A stretch of DNA of 64,000 bases from Scylla paramamosain (GCF_035594125.1 NC_087173.1:11362986-11426985), one strand, 5' to 3'; numbered from the stretch's first letter, positions 38,574 to 52,101 are shown. Notes: generated by a model not told the origin, from the letters alone. A program made the numbers and translations.

Positions 38574-39136
38574 GTGTGTGAGTTGAAAATTAATGATGTA
38601 ATGGTTGTAGTAATGAATTATTGAATATTTACCATATTTTTTTTGTTTTTTTAATTTTTGGTAGGCAAAATAGATGACAAATTAATCATAGTGATGTTTT
38701 TTAATTAGTTTTTCCTTTGTGCAGGTATGATTGGCAGAGAATAATGATTAGTGATGCTTGCGGTGATGTCTTTTGAGGTTCCTGGTGTTGTAGGTGGGAG
38801 GTGATGATGTTAAAGGCAGTGATGAAAGTGGCAGTGATTCTTTTGAGTGTTCTGTCATATTTGTTAGAGTTTTCAGTTAATTTATCTTTGTGGTAAGTGA
38901 GATAGATAGAGAATAATTATATTTTTTAGACTTCTCTTATTTTCTCGCGTTCTTATAAAAGAGTTTGAGATTGCATATACAAATTTAAGACGACAAACCA
39001 AAGCCGTTAGTGCAGCATTTCAAATCACACAAGTTTCATGCGTAATTTCATATACAAAGAAGCAGTCATTAATTTAATATGTTCCTTATTTGTCATGATG
39101 AATGGTAAATAAAGTGACCTGAACATCCATCCACAG

Positions 39137-39280
39137 GTGCAGTAAAGGTCACACCAGGTCACAGCCACGAGGACAGTCAGGTCAGGGGGAGATACAGCAT
39201 TCTATTCCTCTCCATTCTTGACAGCAGAGGAAAGGTCACCAATATTGTGTCAGAGTTTGAGGTCAGGGAGAGGAAATTGA
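39137..39280 (+). pseudogene. VARS2: Valyl-tRNA synthetase-like fragment, exon 4
   Basis: After CCACAG one frame reads GAVKVTPGHSHEDSQ and ILDSRGKVTNIVSEF, matching the GTGAVKVTPAHSxxD block. The right end is uncertain because it dissolves into IR1-derived sequence. The HIGH and KMSKS modules are absent from the window, so this is a partial duplicate. Confidence 0.65.
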
Positions 39281-39285
39281 GCCTG

Positions 39286-39715
39286 TGTTTAGAAATGCTT
39301 TGCTCTCACTAAGATTATTTGCAAAGGCCACAGAGATACCTAGCTGGGTTCTCAAGATTAATAATGTAGAAATGTTGTTAATCTATCACTAGAACCATTA
39401 AAACATTCTTGAAAACCCGTATTATTTCATGATGAGTATTTTTCAAGGCCACAGAGATACCTAGCTGGGTTCTCAAGATTAATAATGTAGAAATGTTGTT
39501 AATCTATCACTAGAACCATTAAAACATTCTTAAAAACCTGTATTATTTCATCAGGAGTATTTTTCAAGGCCACAGAGATACCTAGCTTGGTTCTCAAGAT
39601 TAACAATGTAGAAATGTTGTTAATCTATCACTAGAACCATTAAAACATTCTTGAAAACCCGTATCATTTCATCACGTGTATTTTTCAAGGCCACAGAGAT
39701 ATTTAGCCAGGTTCA
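39286..39715 (+). repeat. 121-bp tandem array derived from IR1 element (copy 11)
   Basis: CACAGAGATA starts at 39329, 39450, 39571 and 39692, an exact 121-bp period. Each unit carries GGTTCTCAAGATTAA, TAGAAATGTTGTTAATC and CACTAGAACC from the IR1 core. Confidence 0.93.
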
Positions 39716-39789
39716 ATTTTCTTGGAGTAGCTTATTAAATTTGTGGCACACAATCAGCTTCCTCTGAATGTGTGTGTGTGTGTGTGTAT

Positions 39790-40070
39790 TTTACCTAGTT
39801 GTATTTGTATGCAAGTGATAGAAAAGGACATAGTAAGAAACTGAAAAAGACCACATACAGAAGAGAACTCAAGAAATATAGCTTACCACGTAGATGTATA
39901 ACAGTTTGAAATTAACTTAGTGAAGAGATTTTGTGTGCTAAAACAATTCATGAATTTAAGACAAAGTTAGATGCAAAGAAATAGAGACAGGACAGCACAA
40001 GACCAAGTATGGCTGTTTTCCTGTATCTCACAAGGTAAATACAGCTAGGTAAACACACACGCACACAAAT
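39790..40070 (+). mobile_element. CR1-like LINE 3' remnant
   Basis: The + strand has TACCTAGTTGTATTTG followed by frames reading RMYNSLKLT, EEILCAKTIHEFKTKLDAK and a 3' flank ATACAGCTAGGTAAACA. This is the C-terminal end and tail of the same family as 26130-27165. Confidence 0.55.
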
Positions 40071-40599
40071 AAGTAAAAATGTATAGAAAGTCAAGACACC
40101 ATTAGCATCTTTAATTTTTGCCAATGGGTGTCAGTGTTTTCAGACCAAAGCAAGACTAATTTCATCCTCAATAATTTATTCAAATCTTAGGATACATGCA
40201 CCTGATCCAGAATCTGACAAACTAAGGTACAATTACATAACCAAGACTAGGCACATTTTGCATTTAGTGAATACATATTTGTGTAAGGATTCATGTATAT
40301 ATTTTCTTTATTTCCTGTTTTTAATAATGACTTAAGAAGTGAAGGGATATAATACTATATCAGATCTTTAGGTATGCATATGTAGGTGAAATTAAATTAT
40401 GTATATCAAATCTTTCTGTATACATATACAGTTACATCAGTTTGTAAACATTAACTTAGTAATTTTTAAAGCTATAGGTGAAATAATTTTTGTCCTTAGT
40501 TTATATGAATACAAATCTTTAAAGACACTGGAAATGTATTAAATGAAAAAAAAAAAAAAATCTACAGTACATTCCAATTTATTAGTTTTCATTCATGAT

Positions 40600-40637
<38 letters not shown>

Positions 40638-40868
40638 TTTATTTATTTTTAATAAATGCAACTCATGATTCATCTGCACTTGCATGCCACTTCCTCATGA
40701 GTGTTACTAGTTTCTTAGCACTTATAAAATAGTTACTCTTCTCAACTTATTACAAGGAACCTACAAGCTAGTAAGAAAGCTGTTGTAAAATTTGTGCACT
40801 GAATTTCTACAGTAATCATCACATGGCAATTAGAAATTTTCATGTGTGTCAAGTTCAAGAGCTAATAA

Positions 40869-41017
40869 TTACATCAGAATAGAGTTTTCTTGCATTTCAG
40901 CAACAGCTGATATGTGTGTCAAAACAGATGCAACAAAGCCATTGAAATCCCTGCGAACACTTCCGCTGTCCTCTTCCAGTTGCGTGTCAATCAGTGGAAT
41001 CTTGCTGAATGCATTGG
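40869..41017 (-). CDS. IFT22: IFT22 exon 4, stop
   Basis: After TTTTTAG it reads [16 protein letters not shown] and [16 protein letters not shown], ending MQENSILM and TAA at 40871-40869. The acidic segment and following helix match the IFT22 C-terminus. Confidence 0.92.
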
Positions 41018-44000
41018 CTAAAAACAGAGGGTCTTAATATTATCAAGTCTGAGTACAACTGAAGTGTTTCACATTAGAAGGTAAACTGAGATTATATTAC
41101 TGGAAAGCAAGTTTTGACTGATTAGACTATTTGAATGACATATCAAGATCAACCAATAACAGCTTCATTTGTGGTGGGTTAGGTTAGGTTAGGTTATATT
41201 AGACTACATTAAAGTGCCTATCACACTAGCACTTGTAGTGTCCACCTTCCTACAAAGTGAGACACTAGCTTATTCTACCATCTTACTCTCAGAGCTAGGG
41301 TGTTGCCTGAATCATTTGTGATGTAGCATCAACAGTCAACATTAAGGATCCAAAATGGCACTGGGTTGTTCTCATCTCATATCATATAATATTCTAATGT
41401 TAAACCTCAAATCATAGAAATATCAATAAAATATATGTTTATTACCCATGCATGAAGGTTAGTGAGTGAGAAATTACTTGAGGCACCTACAGTCATGACA
41501 ATCTAAGCAACATGCTGGCCGAAATGAATGTTTTATATTCCATTGTCCTATTCCACCATCCTACAATGGCAGGAGACAAAGTCAGAATGGCACCCACAAT
41601 AATATCACAAATCCATCCAAGTGAAATTACCAACAGAACTATGGGGCCATCAGAAGCTGGTGCTAGAGTAAAATGAGTCACATCAGATTAGGAAGTGCAT
41701 GTATGTAACATACATTTTGGCCTAGTAAAATTCATAAAATAATTACACAATATCTTTATCAGTGGTTTTGATTACCATTAGTATTCAAAAGAATGGAACA
41801 TGATAAAATAACATAAATAAATAATGGGTGGATGCTAGACACAATCTAATGCACTTTCATGACATTTCTAACAAATTTATTCTGGGAAAAACACCACCCA
41901 ATAGATTGCTTTCATTTCATTATGCTAGCTATAGAACACAAACATCAAAGAAGAGTCTGACATCAAACCCAGCTTCCTGTCAGTTCACTGAGGAAATATT
42001 ACAATAGTGCAAAATTTAAATCACATTTTTTTCTGTTTATATCATACTGGTTCTAGGCACCTCATTTAAGTGTGAAAACTATCAACACACATAAAAGAAC
42101 CAGCTGAGCAGGTCCAGCCATTTCATCCAAAAATAGGTGGACACAGCAGAAAAGTGTTACCTCTCCCTATCCAGAGAGGCTTCTATGTTTCTTGCAAGTG
42201 ATCCTATATTCTGTCTACCTTTCACAACTCACAACCTTCACCATCCATCTCACTTTGCTTACCTAGCACTGTTCCTAGATATTGTATCCACCCATCATGT
42301 TCTTTCTCTATGAGGAGGCAGTAGACACCTGCTGAAATAATTACTTCCAGTGAGGTATGAAGCACTGGATCAAGGGGTACTGTGAACTTATCAGTAACCT
42401 AGCTGTGACCTCACTGAACATTTTCCATTTGTGTCACAGCCTGCCCTCTAAAAACAACTCTCTGCTTTCACACAAAACTGCATGCATCTACTTACACACA
42501 CACCCTTCAGTCAAAATTCTAAATTAAATATGGCAACTCCTATACCAGCCTCAGAGTCTGGGGAGGGGACCACAAATGTCCCCTTGTCAGACTGCTTTTC
42601 TTCTGGTTTTGACCCTAAGTGTCTTGACATCCCCCCTCAATTATTTCTTCATTAACTTCTGCAACATTCACAGTCTTAGGTCAAATTTTCAATCCACAGA
42701 ACACCATCTCTCCTCTACTAAACCTCATCTTTTCCTCAATGAAACACAGGTGTCTGAAGCAACTGACAGTAACCCCTTCTCTGTCCCTTCCTACTTTATA
42801 CTCATTTTCAATCCAAAGCTGGATGTTGCATCAATGTGCACAACAACTTAATTTGCTCTCAAGCCCTCACTCTTGAATCTTCTGAATTTTCCACCATCTG
42901 GCTATAACTACAAAGTCACTCTCAAACTAAATTTACTAAATTTATCCATGCTGTATATCTCTCCCCTAATTTTTCTGACAATAAAGAATTCTATGATTAC
43001 TTACAAAGTGGAACACGTTCTGACTCTCTTCCCTTCTGCAGAGATCTCCATTCTTAGAGACTTCAATGTTCACCACCAGCTTTGGTTTTCCTCTCACTTC
43101 ACTTACCATCCTGATGAACTAACCTTTAACTTTGCTATCCTTCACAACCTAGAGCAGCTTTCCTCTCCCTTCACTGACCATCCCGGTGAATTAGCCTTTA
43201 ACTTTGCTATCCTCCATGACTTAGAGAAACTGGTGCAACACCCTACTCATTTTCCTGACAGTTTTGAAGATACACCCAACATTCTTGATTTTCCTAACTT
43301 ATAATACTTCAGCTTATGTTGTCATCCTATCTTTTCTGTTGGGCTCCTCCAATCACAACTTCATATCTGTATCTTGTCCTATCACTCCAATCCCTCCTCA
43401 GGATCCCCAAAAGCATAAGTTATATGCTATGACAAAAAATGACTACCACCTAATACTGCACAGTGCCAACAAGAAAGAAGGGAAATCGCTCTAGTTGGTG
43501 AAAAACAGAATTCTACATGTATATATTAATCAATCAATACTCAGCTGCCATATATTCATTATGCCTTAATGGCTTGGCTATGATGGGAGCTCTGCATGGC
43601 AACACAGCTAGATTGTGGGTGATACTCACATAGTTTCCCTCCCTTTCCCTGGACACCTGGCTTGTGGTGGCAGAAGACAATACATTGTGCCTCCCTCACT
43701 CCCTGCTGTGCTGCAAACTGGTTATACAGGGAGTCAAGGATGCGTGCCTGGTCATCTCGTCCAGGGTTATACACGAACACTACACCATTGCAACCCCTTT
43801 GAATGGCTGGCCAGCAACTCTCAAATCTATAGAACAAGAGTGGGCATTAGAAATTAATGTAAAATAAATAAATAAATAAAATACTATTATTTATAAGTAA
43901 AGGCAGAAATATGTATCAGTGAGACGGATGTAGTCATAAAACATTAATACAAATAGAAAAGTTGCTGTAATCATTTATGACAATGCATACTATATAAGTA

Positions 44001-46582
44001 CACAGTACATTAGCTTTACATGTTTATACCATCCTGGTATACTGACCATCCTGGTGAACTAGCCTTCAACTTTGCTATCCTCCATGACCTAGAGCAATTG
44101 GTGCAGCACTCTACTCGCATTCCTAACCGTCTTGGAGATACACCAAACATTCTTGACCTTTTCCTGACCTCTAATCCTTCTGCTTATGCTGTCACCCTCT
44201 CTTCTCCATTGGGCTCCTCTGATCCCAATCTCATATCTGTATCTTGTCCTATCGATCCAATCCCTCCTCAGGATCCCCCTAAGCGAAGGTGCCTCTGGTG
44301 TTTTGCCTCTGATAGCAGGGGGGACCTGAGGAGGCATTTTGCTGATTTTCCTTGGAATGATTACTGCTTCCATGTCAGAAACCCATCTTTGTGTGCTGAG
44401 TGCATAACAGAGATGATAGTGTCTGGCATGGAGGCGTACATTCCTCACTCTTTATCTCAACCTAAACCTTCCAAACTTTGGTTCAACACAGCTTGTTCTC
44501 ATGCTATACATGAGAGAGGTTATTTCATGCTACCTATTAAAATTCTTCATAATGATGTTTTCCATGCCCTTGCTGGCCTAAACTCTCAGAAGGCTTATGG
44601 ACCTGATGGGATCCCTCCTACTGTTTTCTGAAACTGTGCCTCTGTGCTTGCACCTTGCCTAGTCAAACTTCTTTCAGCTCTGTCTGTCAAAATCCACCTT
44701 TCCTTCTTGCTGGAAGTTTGCCGACATTCAACCTGTTCCTAAAAAGGGTGACCAGTTCTAATCCCTCAAACTACCATTTAATTTCCTGCCTATCTAAAAT
44801 TTTTTTTAATCTATCCTCAACAGGAAGATTCTTAAACATCTATCACTTCACAACCTTCTATCTGATCGCCAGTATGGGTTCCGTCAAGGCCACTCTACTG
44901 GTGATCTTCTGGCTTTCCTTACTGAGTCTTGGTCATCCTCTTTTAGAGATTTTGGTGAAACTTTTGCTGTTGCCTTGGACATATCAAAAGCTTTTGATAG
45001 AGTCTGGCACAAAGCTTTGATTTCCAAACTACCCTCATACGGTTTCTATCCTTCTCTCTGTAACTTCATCTCGAGTTTCCTTTCTGACCGTTCTATTGCT
45101 GCTGTGGTAGACGGTCACTGTTCTTCTCCTAAATCTATTAACAGTGGTGTTCCTCAGGGTTCTGTCCTGTCACCCACTCTCTTCTTATTATTCATTAATG
45201 ATCTTCTAAACCAAACTTCTTGTCCTATCCACTCCTACGCTGATGATACCACCCTGCACTTTTCCACGTCTTTTCATAGACGTCCAACCCTTCAGGAGGT
45301 AAACATATCATGCAGGGAAGCCACAGAACGCCTGGCTTCTGATCTTTTTAAAATTTCTGAATGGGGCAGAGCAAACTTGGTATTGTTCAATGCCTCAAAA
45401 ACTCAATTCCTCCGTCTATCAACTCGACACAACCTTCCAGACAGCTATCCCCTCTTCTTCAATGACACTCAACTGTCCCCCTCTTCCACATTGAACATCC
45501 TCGGTCTGTCCTTTACTTATAATCTGAACTGAAAACTTCACATCTCATCTCTAACTAAAACAGCTTCTATGAAGTTAGGTGTTCTGAGACGTCTACGCCA
45601 GTTTTTCTCACCCCCCCAGCTGCTAACTCTGTACAAGGGCCTTATCCGTCCATGTATGGAGTATGCTTCACATGTCTGGGGGGTTCCACTCATACCGCTC
45701 TTCTAGACAGGGTGAAATCAAAAGCTTTTCGTCTCATCAACTCCTCTCCTCTAACTGACTGTCTTCAGCCTCTCTCTCACCGCCGCAATGTTGCATATCT
45801 AGCTGTCTTCTACTGCTATTTTCATGCTAACTGCTCTTCTGATCTCGCTAACTGCATGCCTCCCCTCCTTCCGCGGCCTCGCTGCACAAGACTTTCTTCT
45901 TTCTCTCACCCCTATTCTGTCCACCTCTCTAACGCAAGAGTTAACCAGATTCTCAATCATTGATCCCTTTCTCTGGTAAACTCTGGAACTCCCTGCCTGC
46001 TTCTGTATTTCCACCTTCCTATGATTTGAATTCCTTCAAGAGGGAGGTTTCAAGACACTTATTCATCAATTTTTGACCACTGCTTTGACCCTTTTATGGG
46101 ACTGGCATTTCAGTGGGCATTTTTTTTTATTAGATTTTTGTTGCCCTTGGCCAGTGTCCTTCCTACATAAAAAAAAAAAAAAATGACTGTCTTCAGCCTC
46201 TTTCTCATTGCCACAATATTGCATTTTCTGTCTTGCTATCTTCTACCACTATTTTCATGCTATCTGCTCTTCTGATCTTGTTAACTGCATGTCTCCCTTC
46301 CTCCCACGGCCTCGCTGCACAAAACTTTCTTCTTTCTCTCATCCCTCTTCTGTCCACCTCTCTAATGCAAGAATTAACTAGACAATCATGCATCACTTTT
46401 TCTGATAAACTCTGGAATTCCCTGCCTGCATCTGTATTTCCTCTTTCCTATGACTTGAACTCTCTCAAGAGGGAGGTTTCAAGACACTTATCGTTCAATT
46501 TTTTATGATTCTCTTGACATCTCTTTTGGGATTGGTACCTTAGTGGGATTTTTTTCTTTTTTGTTTCCCTTGGCTAGTGACT

Positions 46583-46616
<34 letters not shown>

Positions 46617-48271
46617 GAGCATTGCTGTGATGGTGAGACATGCCACCAATCTGGATCCAAAGTTGGATTCCAATGTTTCTTCAGGCACCAATGAAGAGAT
46701 TAAACCTATAGACATGTGCCTAAAATCAGCCCAGCAAAAACTTCCTCAGTCATCTGTGGAGATTTCTTTGACCACCATCTGAAGCCAATTGACCCACTCT
46801 TTAGGCAGAAAAACCCTGGATCTCACTGAATCAAACAGTATCCCCAGGAACAGCTTTCTCTGGCTGGGCAATCAAGTTAGATTTTATCAGGTTGACTTGA
46901 GCCCCTAAGGGCAAGCCAACAAATGGCTGCCACGATGCACATCTGCTGAGTTGGACCTGACACCAACCGATCATCTAGGTAGCAGAGCAAAGACATATTT
47001 GGATGGTTTGGCCAAGAAATTACTTAGATGAACAACTGCAGAGTGGGGGCAAAGCAAAAACAAACAGTTCCAAACTGAAAAATCCTGGCTAATCACACAT
47101 GCCACAGATACTTGCATGATGACCACAAACGAACTGGAACCTGGAATAGGCATCCTTCAGGATCAGACACCATCCACTTCACCTTGCCCACAAACTTAAA
47201 AATGGATCCACTGTTTCCATACTGATGGGAATTGCCAATGAAAATCAATTCAAACCTGAAAGTTTGAACACAGCTCACCCCCTCTATCATTACTGCCTGA
47301 AAAGCTTTGCTTCATATAGGCAAGCTGCATCAGATATTAAATTATCAAATTCTTCCAACTGTACAAAAATTTGTTGGCTATGAATAATTGTTTCAAATGT
47401 TTCAAATATTTCACCTTGGCCACCAAGAACAAGTAGACATAGAAGCCATCAAACTTGTCCAAGATGAGTCCTTCTCCAGCATTTCCTCTACTGTGAAACC
47501 AAACACTACATATTGCTGTCATCCTTTTGCATACATAGGGAACTTGAGAACCCCTGACAGGATGCAGAAAGGACACAGGATACTCATCATGCAGAATCAA
47601 AGCTAAGCCACAAATGAAAAACAAAAACAATTGTACTCATGAACTTGGAAAACAAAAAAAAAAGAGCCAGTGAAAAAAGTATAGTTGTAATATGGACATC
47701 TTTTATGCTGAACAGCAGAGAAAAATAAAGAAATGAGACTGAAATCATGATATGGAATGGTAACATGCCTGAGTATGGCTGCACAGATAGAGAGTCTGTG
47801 GCAAAGAAAATGGATGAAGTAACTTTGGTGTTCTATCATTCTTGGATCATGTAGCTGTGATGTGTGGGTGTAAGTTTGTTGTGTGTGAATGAGGGCTTAA
47901 CAATTATTAATAACCATGGGTATTTGCATCTGTAATAACAGAATGTACTCATATTCACTTAACAATCATTAATAACTGAGTATATTTGCACGTGCAACAA
48001 CAAACCATGTATACTCATAAAATTTAATACAAAAACTTACAAGCATTTCATATCTCACCTTCTGTCTCCACTGACATCCCACAACTCAACCTCTACCTTG
48101 GTGGTCATATTATTAACATTCAGATTTGGAATCTCAAACTCCACAATGCGACATCCTTTCGTTGGACGATATCCTCCACCCCCAACCTCTCCCGCCTCAC
48201 TCAGGAAGTTGGTCAGGGTAGTCTTGCCACACTGCAAAAATGAAAGATTGTCAAAAACACTGTAAGTGCAT

Positions 48272-48338
<67 letters not shown>

Positions 48339-51015
48339 ATGCAAAAACAAATCTTGAAGAACTTAAAAAACAATTACGGAAGTATAAAAGTATAAAGCTG
48401 TTAAAAGACAAGGAAGAATAGACAAAATATGAAACACTATTAGGTAAGTACAATTAGGGAATGTTTAAATTTGTACCAATGTAGAGTGAAAATGAGCAGG
48501 CATAGTTGGTATAATGCCAGATCTGTGAAGGCCAAAAAGGACAAGGACAAAGCATGAAAGAAGGTGAAGAAGCAGTGGAATGAAGGGAATAGAGAATATA
48601 AAAAAGCAAGAAATTAATATCCTAGGATAAGAAAAGAATGAAGAAAGGAAATTTGAAAAGGATATAATGAACAAATGTAAAGGGGGACATAAGCTTTTCT
48701 CTTGGTATATAAATGATAAAAATGAAACATAAAGATAATATAAATAAGTTAAAAAGAGGCTGAAGGACACATGAAGATGATGAAAATGAATCATAGATAG
48801 TATTATTAAGTTAAAAAGAGGCAGAAGGATATATGAAGATGACAAAAAGCAGAGCAAAATTAAGAATGAGAGTTTTAAATCCATATTTATAAAGGAGGCA
48901 GATTTTGTATTGCCTGCAGGTAAAGTATCAAATGAAAGGTTGCATGAAATTAAGGTGGAAAAGTATGAAATCTACAAGGTGTTGGATGACTTAGATATTA
49001 GAAAAGCAATAGGACCAGATGGTGTGTCAGGGTGGGTATTGAAAGAATGTAGAGACCAACTGGTGGAGCCAATCTGGAATGTGGTAAATAATTCACTGAA
49101 AGAAGGAAGAGTGACCAAAGAATGGAAAAGAGCCAATATAATGTCTATCTATAAAGGTGACAAAATGGGAGCCACTAAATTACCAGCCATTATCATTAAC
49201 TAGCATCATAGGTAAACTCTGCAAAATTGCAATAAAGAAACAAATGGGTGCAGTATTTAAAAGAAAATTAACTAATTACAGATAACAATTTGGGTTTTGA
49301 CAAAGATGACTGTGTGTTAGAAATCTGTTGAGCTTTTATACTAAAGTAATAGATGTGATGCAAGAGAGATGGATGAGTGGATACTGTACATCTCAATATA
49401 AAAAGAAGCTGTTGACAGAGTTCCACACAAGTCCACTGTGGAAAAGGAAAAATATAGGAGGTTTAAAAGGGAAAATATTAAGTTGCATGCAAGACTATTT
49501 GAAGGTCAGACAAATAAGGAAAATAATCAAAGACAATAGTTCAAGCTGGAGCAAGGTAACAAGTGGATTACCACAAGGGTCTATATTAGCATTGGTTATG
49601 TTTCAGATTTACACAAATGATATGCAGAGAGGATTAAATAGCTACATTAATTTGTTTGTTGATGATGCAAAGTTGCTAAGAGCTATAAAGAGCCAGAAGG
49701 ATTGTAAGAAGCTACAGAGAGAGATTTAGATAAAATTTATGCTTGGAGTCTAAAGTGGAAAAATCTAATTTAATCCTAAGAAATGTCATGTGTTGGAAAT
49801 AGGAAAAAGTACAAGGAGACCTACATGGAAAAACGACAATGTACAACTTCACATCTTCTATCAATCCTCCATATCCTCAAAGGCATATGGCATTGCAGCC
49901 TACTCAGTCACAGATGAACATATTAAGTTGATAATGTCAAAGTCACGAGTAGCACTGATGAAAACCCAATTAGTGGACTGGAAAATTCTGACACCATAAC
50001 TCATCTGTGAGCCCTACATCTGAACTCAGTAAAAAACCACCTCGCCAGAGTTGACACGATTAAAATTTGGAAAATTTTTCACCATCACTCAGCTATCACA
50101 CCTGATATGTTTGACTTCCAAATAAACCACATCACCAGAGAACATCATGATTAAATAATGATACCACATTGTAATAATCCAGATGTAGATTTGGTAATTT
50201 TCTTGAGTCCTTTCCTGGACTTATTATTGATATATTCTCTACCATTCTTTCACATGTTGCTTATAAATAAAAGGTGGGGGAGAAGTACCTCCATCTTTAA
50301 GGGGGGCCCAGGTGAGGGAGGGGCAAAGCTCCCCCAGTTAGGTATGTTAATGTCAGATTAGGATAGTGTCCTTAAGGGTGGTCCCTGGTTAAGTTAGGTT
50401 AGTCACCATAGATTTTTGGGCAAAACACTACCTAAACTAACCTAACTCAGGGTCTTCATCCCCCCTTAACCCTGCCTTAAGGACACTAATCTAACCTAAC
50501 CAGAGAAACAAAACCCCCATGGCCCCCCTCTATGTTAAAGATGTACCTGAAGGTATATGCAAAAGAATGGACGAGAAAAGACCAATAATAAGGCAGAGAA
50601 AGGACTCCAGAAAATTACCGTAATTTTTCTTAATAAGACTCTGGAACTCTCTAGCTGACAGTGCAGTGAGTCACTACTATTGACAGATTTAAATCAACTC
50701 TTCATAATCACTTGAGAAACTTGCATGAATTTCATTACTAAATTATACTCATTGTGTATTATAACCATAATGCACAGGGCACACCATCCTGTTCGCTACA
50801 CAGTTACTCTTATGCTACCAATTACAACAAGTATCATGAACTGGCATGCCTGCAGTTAAGCTCTCCCCTCCCCCATAATCTTTTTTTTTTTTTTCTGCAC
50901 ACATCACACTATTAGAGGGTCAACCAGATGAGTAATCCAATAAAGTTTGTCAGTAAGATAAAATTTACCTCTCTCTTTTCATTCTCTTTCTCCAGCCAGT
51001 TCATTAACTAAGATC

Positions 51016-51094
<79 letters not shown>

Positions 51095-51141
51095 ATTACC
51101 TCTGGCGGGCCCACTATCAGGATCTTCACTTTGTTATGCAT
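40869..51141 (-). CDS. IFT22: IFT22 (RABL5), intraflagellar transport protein 22, four exons
   Basis: The spliced gene (exons below) has 561 coding bases, 186 residues, against 185 in human IFT22. The protein is a small atypical Rab-like GTPase subunit of IFT complex B, which carries cargo along cilia. Visible motifs are the P-loop GPPECGKT (residues 11-18), WDVSGD in place of the usual WDTAGQ, FESCWPA, and HHKPG in place of NKxD, all as in IFT22 rather than true Rabs. All exon phases agree and splice sites are GT-AG. The introns are enlarged by LINE insertions. A minus-strand AATAAA lies near 40638-40650. Confidence 0.95.
41018..42539. other. IFT22 intron 3, unique part
   Basis: Mostly unique AT-rich sequence with no exon. 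A short (GGTTA)n stretch at about 41176-41196 resembles the arthropod telomere repeat TTAGG. Confidence 0.6.
42540..43430 (+). mobile_element. Jockey-like LINE, endonuclease-domain copy (broken)
   Basis: It opens near TCTGGGGAGGGGACCACAAA as does the copy at 52300. It encodes [19 protein letters not shown] and [18 protein letters not shown], then [17 protein letters not shown] and EDTPNILDF, the N-terminal AP-endonuclease region. A ~75-bp segment (TTCACT.ACCATCC.G.TGAA) is duplicated, and several frameshifts are present. It lies antisense to IFT22, in intron 3. Confidence 0.85.
43630..43826 (-). CDS. IFT22: IFT22 exon 3
   Basis: After TTCTATAG it reads [20 protein letters not shown], then [17 protein letters not shown] and [12 protein letters not shown]. 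It ends in phase 1 at the donor GTGAGT. Confidence 0.94.
44020..46186 (+). mobile_element. Jockey-like LINE copy, internally deleted, with poly-A
   Basis: Frames at 44020-44631 cover the end of the endonuclease domain and then jump to the polymerase start ([24 protein letters not shown]), skipping about 600 bp present in the copy at 55795. Frames at 44975-45532 carry [33 protein letters not shown] and [13 protein letters not shown]; the catalytic Y-A-D-D is intact. Several frameshifts and a W-to-stop change at about 45532 make it dead. It lies antisense in IFT22 intron 2. Confidence 0.9.
46187..46616 (+). mobile_element. Jockey-like LINE 3' end copy with poly-A
   Basis: Adjacent to the previous copy, it starts at GACTGTCTTCAGCCTC and repeats the C-terminal end ([21 protein letters not shown] in shifted frames, then [15 protein letters not shown]) before TTAGTGGGATTTTTT and a 28-bp A-run at 46586-46613. 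Confidence 0.85.
46617..47335 (-). mobile_element. DIRS-type retroelement reverse-transcriptase relic
   Basis: Minus-strand frames read [53 protein letters not shown] and a later [10 protein letters not shown]. This order (DxxDAYFQVPV, FGLxxAPxxF, YLDDWLV, FLG) is that of DIRS/tyrosine-recombinase retroelements. Stops and frameshifts are frequent. It lies in IFT22 intron 2 in the gene's own orientation. Confidence 0.72.
47336..48058. other. IFT22 intron 2, remaining part
   Basis: No recognised exon. A minus-strand open stretch at 47337-47630 ([20 protein letters not shown]) may continue the DIRS element but I cannot place it. Confidence 0.4.
48059..48231 (-). CDS. IFT22: IFT22 exon 2
   Basis: After TTTTTGCAG it reads [37 protein letters not shown] and [12 protein letters not shown]. 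It completes the P-loop and carries the switch regions. The donor GTGAGA gives phase 2. A (GT)n tract (minus strand) lies upstream at 48273-48332. Confidence 0.94.
48273..48332. repeat. (AC)n microsatellite
   Basis: About 30 CA units just upstream of IFT22 exon 2. Confidence 0.94.
48400..49985 (+). mobile_element. CR1-like LINE, decayed polymerase
   Basis: + frames read [56 protein letters not shown], then [20 protein letters not shown] and [15 protein letters not shown]. The active site has decayed from F-x-D-D context to V-D-D, with several frameshifts. It belongs to the same family as 26130-27165 and is antisense in IFT22 intron 1. Confidence 0.85.
50282..50548. mobile_element. Fold-back MITE
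   Basis: The ends GTACCTCCATCTTTAA-GGGGGGCC and GGCCCCCCTCTATGTTAAAGATGTACC are inverted. The inner arms GATAGTGTCCTTAAGGG and CCTTAAGGACACTAATC also pair, with GGTTAGGTTAG-type motifs in both arms. No coding capacity. Confidence 0.75.
51017..51090. repeat. (GA)n microsatellite
   Basis: About 37 GA units, 10 bp from the IFT22 exon 1 donor. Confidence 0.95.
51100..51141 (-). CDS. IFT22: IFT22 exon 1
   Basis: ATG at 51141-51139 opens [14 protein letters not shown] and stops at the donor GTAATC. It carries the first half of the P-loop. A ~75-bp (GA)n tract lies just inside the intron (51017-51090). Confidence 0.92.
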
Positions 51142-52101
<960 letters not shown>

